From contig JAEHOE010000002.1 in NCBI GenBank assembly GCA_016858145.1, forward strand, positions 1-64,000: a DNA stretch of 64,000 nucleotides. The letters run 5' to 3'. The position numbers were made by a program, and so were the translations under genes. Each line of letters opens with the position of its first letter. Within the stretch, counting starts at the first letter, position 1. The DNA is from Edaphochlamys debaryana (taxonomy: Eukaryota; Chlorophyta; Chlorophyceae; Chlamydomonadales). Shown in pieces: positions 31,952 through 41,084 of the stretch. The notes under the pieces were generated by a model. That model had not been told where the DNA came from, did not search any database, and was given only the letters and a program-made list of their open reading frames with translations.

Positions 31952-32888
31952 CTGCGGCCCCCCCCGCGGCGGTGGAGTCGACCAGCATGCCCAAGAACTC
32001 CATCTGTTGCAGCGGGTCTGACCGGCCCTGGTCCTTGGCTCGGTTCCACTCGAGCCCCAGCTCTGCGCCCAGCCTGTCCATCACGTCGAAGGCTCGCTGC
32101 ACTGCTGCATGTGACGGGCCGATAATCCCGTAGTCGTCCACATAACACCATATCCGCACCCCCAAGCCCAAGCGGTCGCACTCGGCCTGGAAGATCCGGC
32201 GTGCGGCGTCACTGAGCTCACAGAAGATGGCGGGGGACTGGCTGGCGCCGAAGGGGAGGGATACCCAACGGAGGAGCTGCCGGGTGACGGGGTGACGGAA
32301 GGCGACGAAGCGGCGTGCAGAGGGGTGCAGCACGCAGTGGTGAAAGCCCGAGGTCAGGTCGCGTTTGCCCATGTATGAGCCGGCAGGCATGGCGTCGAGA
32401 ACGTCGGCCAGCGTGGGAAGAGGGCACGGTAGGTGGTTCATGCATGCGTTGACGCCGGAAGCCGAGGGGTCGATGAGCGGGCGGAGCTTGTTGGGCTGAA
32501 TGACGACGTGGACGGGGTTAACGACGGCGGCGAAGTCAGACTCTGACCCGTGCGCTGCGGGGTCGTACGGCTCGACCACGCCGGATGCTAACAGGCCGTC
32601 AAAATGATCACCAAGAGCGCTGAGGTGTTGTCGTACGGATGGGTAAACTGGGGCGTCACGGCGCTCCGCGGGTGTGGTATGAAACGTCCAGCGGATCTCG
32701 TTGCGGGTGGTGGGCGTGTCAACGCCGTGCCGTGCCCAGGCGGCCGTGTCAAGTTTAACGCCGCTGTGGTTGAACCATCGTCGTTCTAGCTGCGGCGGGT
32801 CCGCAACCAAAGGGTCGACCCACTCAACTGAGGGAGGGAGCGAGGGATGCCCCAACGGGCCGTACAGGGCAGGCAACGTACAGGTCAA
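31926..32888 (-). CDS. reverse transcriptase of the tyrosine-recombinase retrotransposon
   Basis: Motifs include NKLRPLIDPSASGVN, YMGKRDLTSGFHHCVLHP (motif A), WVSLPFGASQSPAIFCELSDAARRIF (motif B), RIWCYVDDYGIIG (motif C, YVDD) and MEFLGMLVD, all typical of Ty3/DIRS-type RTs. The frame runs off after FLGMLVDSTAAGG at a run of eight G (C8 on the plus strand, 31,958-31,965). With seven G the protein would continue directly into the RNase H frame. The start lies within or next to the 16-bp minisatellite. The RT copies element RNA into DNA. Confidence 0.88.
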   Translation of the reverse strand: MTCTLPALYGPLGHPSLPPSVEWVDPLVADPPQLERRWFNHSGVKLDTAAWARHGVDTPTTRNEIRWTFHTTPAERRDAPVYPSVRQHLSALGDHFDGLLASGVVEPYDPAAHGSESDFAAVVNPVHVVIQPNKLRPLIDPSASGVNACMNHLPCPLPTLADVLDAMPAGSYMGKRDLTSGFHHCVLHPSARRFVAFRHPVTRQLLRWVSLPFGASQSPAIFCELSDAARRIFQAECDRLGLGVRIWCYVDDYGIIGPSHAAVQRAFDVMDRLGAELGLEWNRAKDQGRSDPLQQMEFLGMLVDSTAAGGAADAHRALQA

Positions 32889-33053
32889 GCAACGTACAGG
32901 TTAAACAACGTACAGGTTAAGCACCGTACAGGTTAAGCAACGTACAGGTTAAGCAACGTACAGGTTAAGCAACATACAGGTCAGGCAACGTACAGGTTAG
33001 GCATCGTACAGGTTAAGCAACGTACAGGTTAAGCAACGTACAGATTAGGTAGC
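32862..33053. repeat. 16-bp minisatellite, about 12 copies
   Basis: The unit GTACAGGTTAAGCAAC recurs every 16 bp with 1-3 changes per copy (plus-strand sense), between the gag-like and RT reading frames of the minus-strand element. The last copies run into the first codons of the RT frame. There are no spacers between repeats. Confidence 0.9.
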
Positions 33054-33270
33054 ATGGCCCGACGACCGGCCGTACAGGAGCAAGCACGTGCCGACCCTTA
33101 CAACGCGGCCTGATTCTGACCATTCGCGGCGTTCGTGTCTCACCTTCTGCATGTGCGCCCAAGCCCTCGTCAGTCGCCACCGGTCCGGCTGCCGCTGCCG
33201 GGTGGGTGGGCGGCGCCGCGGCCCCCGCCCTTGAGGGCGAAGCGAGCGCCTCGACTGACTGGGCTGGCAG

Positions 33271-35775
33271 CTACCGCCGAGGCGGCGGGGGAAGCCCCGT
33301 CGGCGGCTGCAGCAAGCGCTGCAGCTCAACGTACTGGCTGCGCAGCTGCTGCCGCGGCAACGGTGCGAGCGCCTCCAGCCTTTTGCACCCGCGCACCGTG
33401 TGACCCAACTCGCCGCAGTGATAGCAGAAGCCTGGCTTTGCGGCGGCGCGAAGCGCGCTGAACTGGGCATCCGTAAGCGGGCGGGTGGGCGTCACGTGCC
33501 CCGCCAGGCGTTCCGGCTCCTGCTCCCACTGCAGCTGCGGTGGCTGGTACGGCGGCCGATACGGTGGCTGGTACGGCGACTGGTACGGTGACTGGTACGG
33601 CGGCTGGTACGGCGGCTGGTACGGCGGCTGGTCCTGCGCCTGCCACGAGCTGCTGGACGGCGGAGCACTGCCGTTGTAGGGCCCCGCTTGCCGCGATTTG
33701 CCGCTAGCGATGTTGCCCAGGCCCAGCGAGAGGTGCGGCCGCACCTCATCGGGTATCAGGAGCGAGTCACGCACAAGCTGCTGCGCCGGCTGCGGTGCCT
33801 TCAGGAGCGCGAGCGTGGCTTTGAAGTCGCCGTGGAAGGCGGCGGTATAGCGGTACATGTTGGTGTGCGTCTCCGAGCACCAGAGGGCCAGATCCGCAAA
33901 GCTGGCTGCCATGCTCTCCGCCTTCGCCCGCTCGGCCCCTTGTGCGCTGCTGGCCTGCGCTCTGAACGCCTTGGCCGCTGTGTTGCACCACTGCGTGGCG
34001 CTCGTGAGCCGCGAGTCGGCGTCTGACAGCCTGGCTGCCGGCGCCTTGAGGCCGAGCTGTGTGAGCGCCGAGCGCATGTGCGGCATCGCATCCAGGACTG
34101 CATCCAGCTCGCCAACCGGACCGAGGGCAAAGCTGAGGAGCTGATTGTTGCTCTGCGCCCAAGAGTGCGGTACGGCTGGGATGTTGGAGACCGGGCCCCC
34201 GTGCTGTGGGCCTAAGCTGTGGGTGGTGCCGCCAGCGCCGCCCTGGGGCAGCAGGCCTGCGCCGTGTGGGTTGTGACCCTGTGCGCTGAGCGTCGACGCA
34301 AACAGCGCCAAGTTTCCCGCTCCTTCCGGAGCCCCTGCGCCCGTCTGCGGCAGACTGCCGAAGCCCGTGAGCTGCTGAGTCAGGCCTCCCAGCCCCGCTC
34401 CGTGGCCCCCCAGCGGCAGGCCTCCGAACAGCGCCGCCTGGCTCATGTGTTGCTGCGCGTTGGCCGCCTGCATGGTGCGCTGCATGGCCTGTTGCTGCAG
34501 CTGCGCCTGCATCAGCGCTTGCGCCACGTCGGCCTGCTGCTGCTGCAGCGCCGCCTGCGCCTGGGCCTGAGCCTGCTGCTGCTGCAGTGCCGCCTGCGCC
34601 TGGGCCTGGGCCTGCTGCTGCCGCTGTGCCTGCATCAGCGCTTGCGCCACGTCGGCCTGCTGCTGCTGCAACGCCGCCTGCGCCTGCGCCTGCGCCCGCG
34701 CTCGCGCTTGCGCCTGCGCTTGCGCCTGCTCCTCTTCCGCTTGCTGCTGCTCCTGCGCTGGCTGGTCTGCGGCTTGCGCGTTGGGGGCGGGCGCGTGCGT
34801 CTGTAGTGGGGCGGCCTGGCCCCCCGAGCGCGGCCACAGCTCCGCCTGAAGCTGGCAGAAGCCCTGCGTCCAGAGCCGGTCTGCCCGCGCCTGGTCAAAT
34901 TCCGCTGACCGTGACATGGCCTCCAGCGTCCGCTGCGTTGTCTCAATGAACACATTGAGGTCCGGGCCGTACCCAGCCTCGCGCAGGCGCTGGCCAAGGG
35001 TCACGACGAGCTCCGGAACCGCGGTCGGCTCCCAGTGCGGCTGGCGGGCCGGCGCAGGGCGCTGCCTTGCTGCCGGCCGTGGGGGGTCTGCGGTGTCGTG
35101 GTCCCGCGGCCTGCCCCGCCCGCCTGCTCCAGCGCCCATTCTTTCGAACAAGCCCGCATCCGCTGCGTGTTCTACGTCGCCCTCCTGCTGCACGAAAGCC
35201 CGGGCCTCCTCGAACCTGAAGGCGCCGCCCGCGCCGGTCCCGCCTGCCGTCCCCGGACCCCCGTGCGAGGGCCCTGCCCCCGCGCCGTTGTCCCGCTCAC
35301 CGTGGGGGTGTGGAGCTGCGGTCGGTGGCGCCGGAGCTGCCGGCGCTGGGGCGGCGTGCCCACCCGATGCTCCTGCCCCGCCCGTAGCTCTGTTGGGCGC
35401 CGGGCCCGGCGCTCCGTGGGGCGCCGGGCCGGCGGCGTCTGGGTTGGCAAGCGCCTCCTCCAAGCGCTCAATAGCGGCTTCCATATTGGCCCGTGACCGC
35501 CAGAATGCACTGCTGCTGAATGGCACCAGCGCGGGGCACGCGCTGGTGATGCGCCGGACATGGTCGACTAGTGCTTGCTCCACTTGCTGGATTCTGTTCT
35601 GGCGAGCAGCGGCGCGCTGAAGTTTCTGCGCGTTCTGCAGCTCCACCTCGTAATTAGCGTGCACAGACTGCAGCGTGTCGAACTGCTGCAGGCACGATGC
35701 GTTTGGCGGCCCATGAGCCCCGCCCACGCCCAGCGTTTCGCGCAAGGAGCGCAGGTTGGCGAGCTGCCGTTCCAT
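33271..35775 (-). CDS. gag-like nucleocapsid protein with CCHC zinc knuckle
   Basis: An 834-codon frame starting MERQLANLRSLRETLG. The order is an N-terminal coiled-coil-prone segment, Pro/Ala/Gly-rich linkers, a long Gln/Ala-rich stretch made of QAQAQAALQQQQ-type repeats (about residues 330-440), a helical capsid-like region (about 540-680), a tract of YQPPYQSPYQ repeats, and a CCHC knuckle CYHCGELGHTVRGC near the C-terminus. This is the architecture of retroelement Gag: particle assembly in the middle and RNA binding by the knuckle. It is upstream of, and separate from, the RT frame by about 380 bp that hold the 16-bp minisatellite. It appears intact. Confidence 0.85.
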   Translation of the reverse strand: MERQLANLRSLRETLGVGGAHGPPNASCLQQFDTLQSVHANYEVELQNAQKLQRAAARQNRIQQVEQALVDHVRRITSACPALVPFSSSAFWRSRANMEAAIERLEEALANPDAAGPAPHGAPGPAPNRATGGAGASGGHAAPAPAAPAPPTAAPHPHGERDNGAGAGPSHGGPGTAGGTGAGGAFRFEEARAFVQQEGDVEHAADAGLFERMGAGAGGRGRPRDHDTADPPRPAARQRPAPARQPHWEPTAVPELVVTLGQRLREAGYGPDLNVFIETTQRTLEAMSRSAEFDQARADRLWTQGFCQLQAELWPRSGGQAAPLQTHAPAPNAQAADQPAQEQQQAEEEQAQAQAQARARAQAQAQAALQQQQADVAQALMQAQRQQQAQAQAQAALQQQQAQAQAQAALQQQQADVAQALMQAQLQQQAMQRTMQAANAQQHMSQAALFGGLPLGGHGAGLGGLTQQLTGFGSLPQTGAGAPEGAGNLALFASTLSAQGHNPHGAGLLPQGGAGGTTHSLGPQHGGPVSNIPAVPHSWAQSNNQLLSFALGPVGELDAVLDAMPHMRSALTQLGLKAPAARLSDADSRLTSATQWCNTAAKAFRAQASSAQGAERAKAESMAASFADLALWCSETHTNMYRYTAAFHGDFKATLALLKAPQPAQQLVRDSLLIPDEVRPHLSLGLGNIASGKSRQAGPYNGSAPPSSSSWQAQDQPPYQPPYQPPYQSPYQSPYQPPYRPPYQPPQLQWEQEPERLAGHVTPTRPLTDAQFSALRAAAKPGFCYHCGELGHTVRGCKRLEALAPLPRQQLRSQYVELQRLLQPPTGLPPPPRR

Positions 35776-35830
35776 GCGAGCGAAGCGCGCCGCAGGGCGG
35801 CCGCAAGCTCTGGCGCCCGGGCGTGTTCTG

Positions 35831-36150
35831 CAGCGGTCCCAATCAACACGCGTGAGCCGTCAGAACGCGTCCACCGAGGTCAGCAAGCGTGACAACAACG
35901 AGCTATCGAACAGTACTCCCACCGGACCTTGCCTACGCTCACCTGCAGCGGTCCCAATCAACACGCGTGAGCCGTCAGAACGCGTCCACCGAGGTCAGCA
36001 TGCGTGACAACAACGAGCTATCGAACAGTACTCCCACCGGACCTTGCCTACGCTCACCTGCAGTGGTCCCAATCAACACGCGTGAGCCGTCAGAACGCGT
36101 CCACCGAGGTCAGCATGCGTGACAACAACGAGCTATCGAACAGTACTAGT
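35831..36150. repeat. 115-bp tandem repeat, 2.8 copies
   Basis: Copies start at 35,831, 35,946 and 36,061, each with GGTCCCAATCAACACGCGTG and CTATCGAACAGTACT, nearly identical. They lie upstream of the gag-like start on the minus strand and could be 5' untranslated or promoter repeats of the retrotransposon. Confidence 0.9.
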
Positions 36151-36364
36151 ACCCCCGCAGGCCTCAACTCTGCTTCGACCGGGGCCGGTTCGAGCCTGCC
36201 GTACCGCCCTTGGCGCACCAACCCGCCTTCTCCCCGGCACCCTTCCAGCCCCGCCCCCCCCAAACCCTTTCTCTACCTCCCAAGGGTTCAAGGCCCCACT
36301 TCCTCCCTGCCGTACACGCCCCAAAACCTCCCCTCGGCGCGCTGAGAGCGCTCCGTAGTGTCCC

Positions 36365-36540
36365 GTTTGTGGGAGTCGTGATTGATTGAGGCACGTCGGT
36401 GGTGGCCGCATTTGGAGTGCACGGGGTCGTTTTTACCTGCTGCGTCGCCAGGTTGCGTCGCTCACTTGCACGACGGTCCGCCGCGCTAAAATTGGGTTTC
36501 CTTCTCCTCAAACCCATTCCCACCCCACGGCTCTGCTGAG
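36365..36540 (-). repeat. A1 terminal half of the split direct repeat
   Basis: GTCGGTGGTGGCCGCATTTG...GCACGGGGTCG, then CACGACGGTCCG, is colinear with 28,645-28,815 (GTCGGTGGTGGCCTCATTTG...GCACGGGGCCG) in the same orientation. It marks the 5' end of the minus-strand element. Confidence 0.65.
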
Positions 36541-38088
36541 CATGTATGCTGTCTTATGCGCGGTCTTCGATCGGGATGGTCGGGATGTGGCGGCCCAGCG
36601 ACATGTGGCGCAGACTGTCGTACTTTGGCGCGCTGTATTGTAGCTGCCAGTTTCGATGCTGCGCTGTTTATAATGCTGGCAACCATATACACAGTCGACC
36701 AATGTCGACAATCTGCGTCGCATAGACAAGTTCAGGAGCGGGCCGCACCCGAAGTCGGCGTGGTCGCAGCCCCGCGACGTGAGCGCTGTGTCGGAGGCGG
36801 CGCCGCAACCCGATATAACATTTGGCCAGCAGAAGTAACATGACAAGGTGCGGTGGTGTCCCTGCCGTGCGTTGTGAAACGCGTAACCCAGGTCGCGTTG
36901 TCGCGACCTCTGTCGATCCCATGTACTTCACGTCCTGTACCCCTCCTGCATGTTGTAGGCACTCCTGCACCGACGTTTCAATGAAGAATTACGAGCCACC
37001 ACCTCCGTTCTGGAGCCCTCTACTCCCGGCGTATTCCCTCCCACCGCTAGCGTCAGGGGGTGACTCTGAGTCTGATCTGGATGATATGCCGGAACTTGTC
37101 CCGGATGCCCGCTCAGAAGAGGTCCCCCCAGCGCCTGCTAGGCGTCCTAGTGGCTGGTGGAGCCTTGCTCCTAGACCGCCTCGTCGCAACCGGTATGCCC
37201 GGTGACCACGACCCATCGCGGTTGATGGGTTTGCTGCTGGGTATCCTGTGGAAGTGGCGTTGAACGGAATGTGGACCTCATCGCGGGTGCGGCCAAGGAA
37301 GTGGCTGGTGGGGGGGCGTTGATTCTGCCCCGCCCCCTTAACCCCGAAGTGGGGCATGCACGGGTTCGCCCGTTGCGTAGCTAGTATCAAGATTATAGAC
37401 CTCATCGCTGGCAAGAGCTCATGTACTTGAGACACCGGAGGGGCAAGGCATCTGTGGTTGCGAGTTGGTGTAGTGTGACCCCGAACAAAGCCACATGTAA
37501 GGAAATGGGAAATCTTGGTCGGAGCTGTCCCTGACATCAGTAGGGCTGACCATGAGTGATTCCTCAGGTCGATTCGTCCAAGTCGTCGACTGGCTGATTC
37601 TATCGGTTGCCGACTCGGATGCCCAGGGAACACAGTGGTTGGCGACTCGGATGCCCACGGTTATGTTTCCACCTCCCGCAGCGGTGGCCGGAGCAGCCAG
37701 CCCCTGCACCAGCCTTCGCACATTGCCAGCGATTCAGGAACTGAGGTCTATAGCGGTATGGTTGTCCATTCACTATAAAGGGGCTGCGTGAGTCGACGGT
37801 CGTTGGTCTGGGGTGTTTGGACCCCCCCTGCTGCGGCGTGAGTTTTGAGTTGTTGTCCCAGCTTCCGCTTTGTGCCAGGCACTCACGACACAAGCCTTTA
37901 GCGGTTTGGTAGATTCCCAAGTGTATACGGGCTCCGTCTGAGAATGGTCGAGATGTGGTCTTTTGGGGATGGCGGCTCACTGTATTGGCACATACGAAGT
38001 GGCGTCCGGTGTAGTTAGTACACATACGCAATACTTATTGCAGTTCAGAACTCGGCGGTTTGAAGCTTTGTTGTATCCGCCTTGAAGA
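36541..38088 (+). other. unassigned region, possible 5' part of the Helitron
   Basis: No domain was recognised. The frame 36,822-37,205 holds a Pro-rich, acidic stretch (SPLLPAYSLPPLASGGDSESDLDD) ending near a GT site and could be an early exon. I could not find a Helitron 5' TC end. Several GTCGACTT/GTCGACTGG motifs occur, but with no clear arrangement. Confidence 0.3.
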
Positions 38089-38817
38089 ATGGCCGGTGCT
38101 CAGGTCCCTCAGTCGTTTGCCATCGAGCTTGAGACACCAAAGGATGGATCATGCAGTTTACACGTGGTTCTCGCCACAGCTGCGACCGATGAGGAGCGTT
38201 TCGCGGCTGTGGCATTCGTCCGTGAATTGCTGATGGTGCTCGCGTCACGTCGCGATGTGTTCTTTTCGTGGCTCTGGAGCTTCTGCGTGGACCCGGACTC
38301 TGCTCACATCACGGGGACCGCAATCCAGGCTGTGGCGGCTGGCCCGCGGACGTCGGCGGTTCCCTACCTGCGCTCGGCGTCATCATACAGCGCGTGGATT
38401 GGTGATCCCTGTTCATGGCTCACGTACCTAGAACTACAACTCGTGTCAGCGCTGCTGGGTGTGTCCATCCTCACCTGGCAGCGCGTTGGCCAGGCTGCGG
38501 AGTACACTCGCGTGGCAGCTGTGTCTTCGGGGAAGGCCGGCCCCGTGGTATCCGTGCTGTACGAGAACTCTGGCAAGAACAACCACGGCCATTACAAGGG
38601 CCTCGTCGACACTCCGGAGCACTTTGGCGGGCTGGTCAGAGTTGGTGCAGCCGACCTCAAAGAGCTGGCAGTGCCTGCTGTGCTTGGGCCGGCTGTCGAC
38701 GCCATCTTGGACGCCTACCACGGTGCGTACCAACGTAGATTTGCTACGACTAAGTTTATGGGAACGGAGTTTGTGCTTGACTGGTATATGAACTTTAGGG
38801 AAGTAATGCCTGTGCAG
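38089..38817 (+). CDS. OTU-like cysteine protease exon of the Helitron
   Basis: The exon starts MAGAQVPQSFAIELETPKDGSCSLH. The DGSC motif supplies the candidate nucleophile Cys of OTU proteases (usually DGNC). FVRELLMVLASR fits the following helix, SAWIGDPCSWLTYLELQLVSALLGVSILTW matches the central 'W-G-...-E-L-x-x-x-A-x-x-x-I-x-V' pattern, and NNHGHYKGLV carries the final catalytic His in the usual H-x-Y setting. OTU proteases cleave ubiquitin chains, and OTU domains are known in some Helitron/Helentron proteins. The exon ends at 38,817 with a phase-0 donor; the intron 38,818-38,882 (65 bp) leads in frame into the next exon. Upstream exons may exist. Confidence 0.75.
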
Positions 38818-38882
38818 GTGATCCGCGGATGACACTGCTGCGGTCGGCCATGTCGTCAATGCCGAGGGTGGTGCCGGTCCAG

Positions 38883-39912
38883 CGACACACGTCGCAGAGG
38901 TCAAGCGTCGCGGTCCAGGAGACAGTTGTTTCAGCGGCAACGGCTTTTGCAGGCCCGGTCACCCCACAGCCTGTGGGAGCTGGGCGTGTGGTGGACCGTC
39001 GTGCGGCCACCCTTCGCGGCGTGAACCAAGGTGATGGTAACCGATGCAGCAGTCACCCCATGACAACGGTTCACGGGATGCCTCCACCTCATTCGGCATG
39101 CCCGCGTGCGGATGCGGGCGCGTGTGGAGCTGCTGAGGATGGGTGGCAGGAACCGCGTCACCGTCGATTGTCGCGTCTGGCGGTTTCGTCCAAGGTCGTA
39201 AGGGTCCACCCGACGACGACTGTCAACCGCTACGAGGGGCTCCAGGAGCTGGACGAAATCTGCGACAACGGGGCCAACATAGCGGGCGCTTCAGACAACG
39301 ACGACCACGTCACCTCAGGCGACGACCACGACACCTCAGGCGACGACGACGACACCTCGGACGATGACGACGACACCTCGACCTCGGACGACGACGATGA
39401 CGAAGTCACCTCGGACGTCTTGGACCAGTCGTCCGACGACGACCGACCGACCGACCAGGCATCGGAGACGACGTCAGCACACACCTCGGCAGAGGAGGCG
39501 TCGGCGGAGACCTCTCCCGCGGAGTCGTCGTCGGAGTACGGTGTGAGCACCGACGGTACCAGCATTGAGGGAAGCAGCGATTCGTCTGCAGGCGATCTCT
39601 CGGACGAGGAGATGTGCTCTAGTGAGTCCATTGAGGTGGCCCCAATCCATGACGTGGAGCCGAAGCCTTCGTCCGTGGCAGCTCTTTTGGAGGAGGCTTG
39701 CGCAGAGGAAGGTGGAAGCCATGGCCGTGGCAGTGGTCGTGGTCGCGGTCGAGGCCGCGGTCGAGGCCGCGGTCGAGGTCGGGGTCGAAGCAGTGGTGGT
39801 GGTGGCCGGTTCGCTCGCGCCACCGCACGAGGACGTGGTCGGCCGCCCGGGAAGTTCAAGTCTGTATTAACTGATCAAGCAGAGATGAGGAAGGAGCAAC
39901 TACGATGTTCAG
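38883..39912 (+). CDS. acidic and RG-rich linker exon of the Helitron
   Basis: Joined in frame to the OTU exon. It has an N-terminal basic, Ser/Thr-rich part, then a long Asp/Ser/Thr tract made of repeated GDDHDTSGDDDDTS-type units (about residues 145-210), further Glu/Ser-rich text, and near the end a run of eleven Gly-Arg dipeptides followed by GGGGRFARATARGRGRPPG, which resembles an RGG box plus an AT-hook-like RGRPPG. Such tracts commonly bind nucleic acid or histones; here that is inference. The donor at 39,913 is in phase 1, and the intron 39,913-39,984 (72 bp) fits the PHD exon. Confidence 0.65.
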
Positions 39913-39984
39913 GTGCGGAATTGGGCGCCCCATTTGCACCCTGTTGACAATTCTCACACTTATCGATTGTCCACTCCTTTGTAG

Positions 39985-40248
39985 AGCGGTCCGTACCTGC
40001 AATGAAGAAAACATCTGCGCCCGCCAAGACGCGGAAACCAGCGACGTGGAAACCTCCAGCCTCATTGCCCTGCCAAGTTTGTTCCAGTCCAGAGGAAGCT
40101 GGCCTGATGTTACTTTGCGATCGTTGTAGCACTGGATGGCACACGTACTGCCTGTCGCCGCCGCTGTCGGAAATCCCCTCGGGAGAGTGGCTGTGCCCTA
40201 ACTGTGCATCGTTAGGCGTGTCCCTGGAGCTGTTACCACGCACAGAAG
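39985..40248 (+). CDS. PHD-finger exon of the Helitron
   Basis: Continues in frame from the RG-rich exon. It encodes MKKTSAPAKTRKPATWK, then CQVCSSPEEAGLMLLCDRCSTGWHTYCLSPPLSEIPSGEWLCPNC (positions about 40,065-40,205), a complete C4-H-C3 PHD finger with the expected W two residues before the last Cys pair. PHD fingers read histone H3 tails. Several that bind methylated Lys4 use an aromatic cage; whether this one does cannot be told by eye. Ends in a phase-1 donor at 40,249. Confidence 0.85.
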
Positions 40249-40376
40249 GTGCTGGTCGAACGTTCCCCGCTCGTAATCTCTAAACTAAAGAAAGCTATCG
40301 TGGGTGAGTGCGAGGCCGTACTTGAATTGTTCGTTCTTGTCCGTACATTTATTTAACAGTTTGCCGTGTGCTTCAG

Positions 40377-40661
40377 GGTTGATGGACCAGATATGCAAAT
40401 TGGTGGGCGATACATTTGTCGTGCAAGCTTCAGCTGTCATACAGCAACTGTTGCCAAAGCATACGGCCGACGAATGCCAGACGTTGGCCGCAACGTGGGC
40501 GGAGGCGTGCCCAGATGGCTCTACAGCTCTTTCGGTCACAACTCCTCGACGACTCTCGGCGCTTCTATTGTGGTGTCGTGAACGTTGTTCGGCCCCTCAG
40601 ACTGGAGCGTTTGCGATCGGATTACCCGCGAAGTTCTCGCGCACATTGGGCAGAAGCCAAG
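40377..40661 (+). CDS. helical exon between PHD finger and chromodomain
   Basis: In frame with the PHD exon over the intron 40,249-40,376. It encodes LMDQICKLVGDTFVVQASAVIQQLLPKHTADECQ and on to LPAKFSRTLGRSQ. No domain was recognised; it looks helical. Phase-1 donor at 40,662; the intron 40,662-40,731 is 70 bp. Confidence 0.55.
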
Positions 40662-40731
40662 GTGTGTGAACGGTGTGAGTATGTTGCCTGTAACGGGGTG
40701 CAAAGGTTGACGCTACCGCAATTTGCTTCAG

Positions 40732-40962
40732 GTGAAGGCGACAACGACAAGTCAGCACCACCGGCCCCAATAGCGGTATTTACTGAGGGCGCGTTCTGGG
40801 CAGTGGACAAGATCATAGCTCACCGAGCTGAGCGTTTGAAGGGCCGTCGTCGAATGTTCTATTTGGTGGCATGGTCGGGTTTCAGCGAGCCGTCATGGCA
40901 GCCTGCTGCTAATATTACATCCGACTTAAAGGAGGCTTATTGGTCGACTGGAGGTGTAGAAG
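40732..40962 (+). CDS. chromodomain exon of the Helitron
   Basis: EGDNDKSAPPAPIAVFTEGAFWAVDKIIAHR, then RRRMFYLVAWSGFSEPSWQPAANI, matches the chromodomain pattern (V-x-K-I-x-x-H-R...Y-L-V-x-W-x-G-F-x-x-x-S-W-x-P-x-x-N-I). Chromodomains bind methylated histone tails, and in retrotransposon integrases they direct insertion into heterochromatin. The phase joins exactly with exons on both sides (donor at 40,963, phase 1). Confidence 0.82.
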
Positions 40963-41084
40963 GTATGTCTACGTGTCCGCCGATTTGGCAGACGGTTTGC
41001 AAGTGTTTCTGTCGCCTCACAGTCCCTGTTGACGGCCACACCGCCTTTACTTGAGAAGATCGTGCTTCCTGTCGCGCTGTCCAG

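Larger units (their letters stand above)
28367..36540 (-). mobile_element. tyrosine-recombinase retrotransposon with split direct repeats
   Basis: Reading the minus strand: a gag-like ORF, then reverse transcriptase, RNase H and a tyrosine recombinase, with no integrase and no LTR. The flanking repeats are split. A1 (about 36,365-36,540) resembles A2 (28,645-28,815, within a degenerate family filling 28,490-29,100). B1 (about 29,114-29,210) resembles B2 (about 28,367-28,460). On the minus strand the order is A1-genes-B1-A2-B2, the split-direct-repeat layout of PAT/Kangaroo/TOC3 elements, in which a circular intermediate is integrated by the recombinase. Element ends are approximate because the repeats are diverged. 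Confidence 0.82.

Noticed and set aside
32862..33053. CRISPR-like array
   Set aside because: The 16-bp units are contiguous with no spacers, and the setting is a eukaryotic retrotransposon.
39230..39859. Minus-strand Ser-rich frame opposite the acidic/RG exon
   Set aside because: It is the antisense of simple GAC/TCG repeats; the plus frame joins in phase with OTU and PHD exons.
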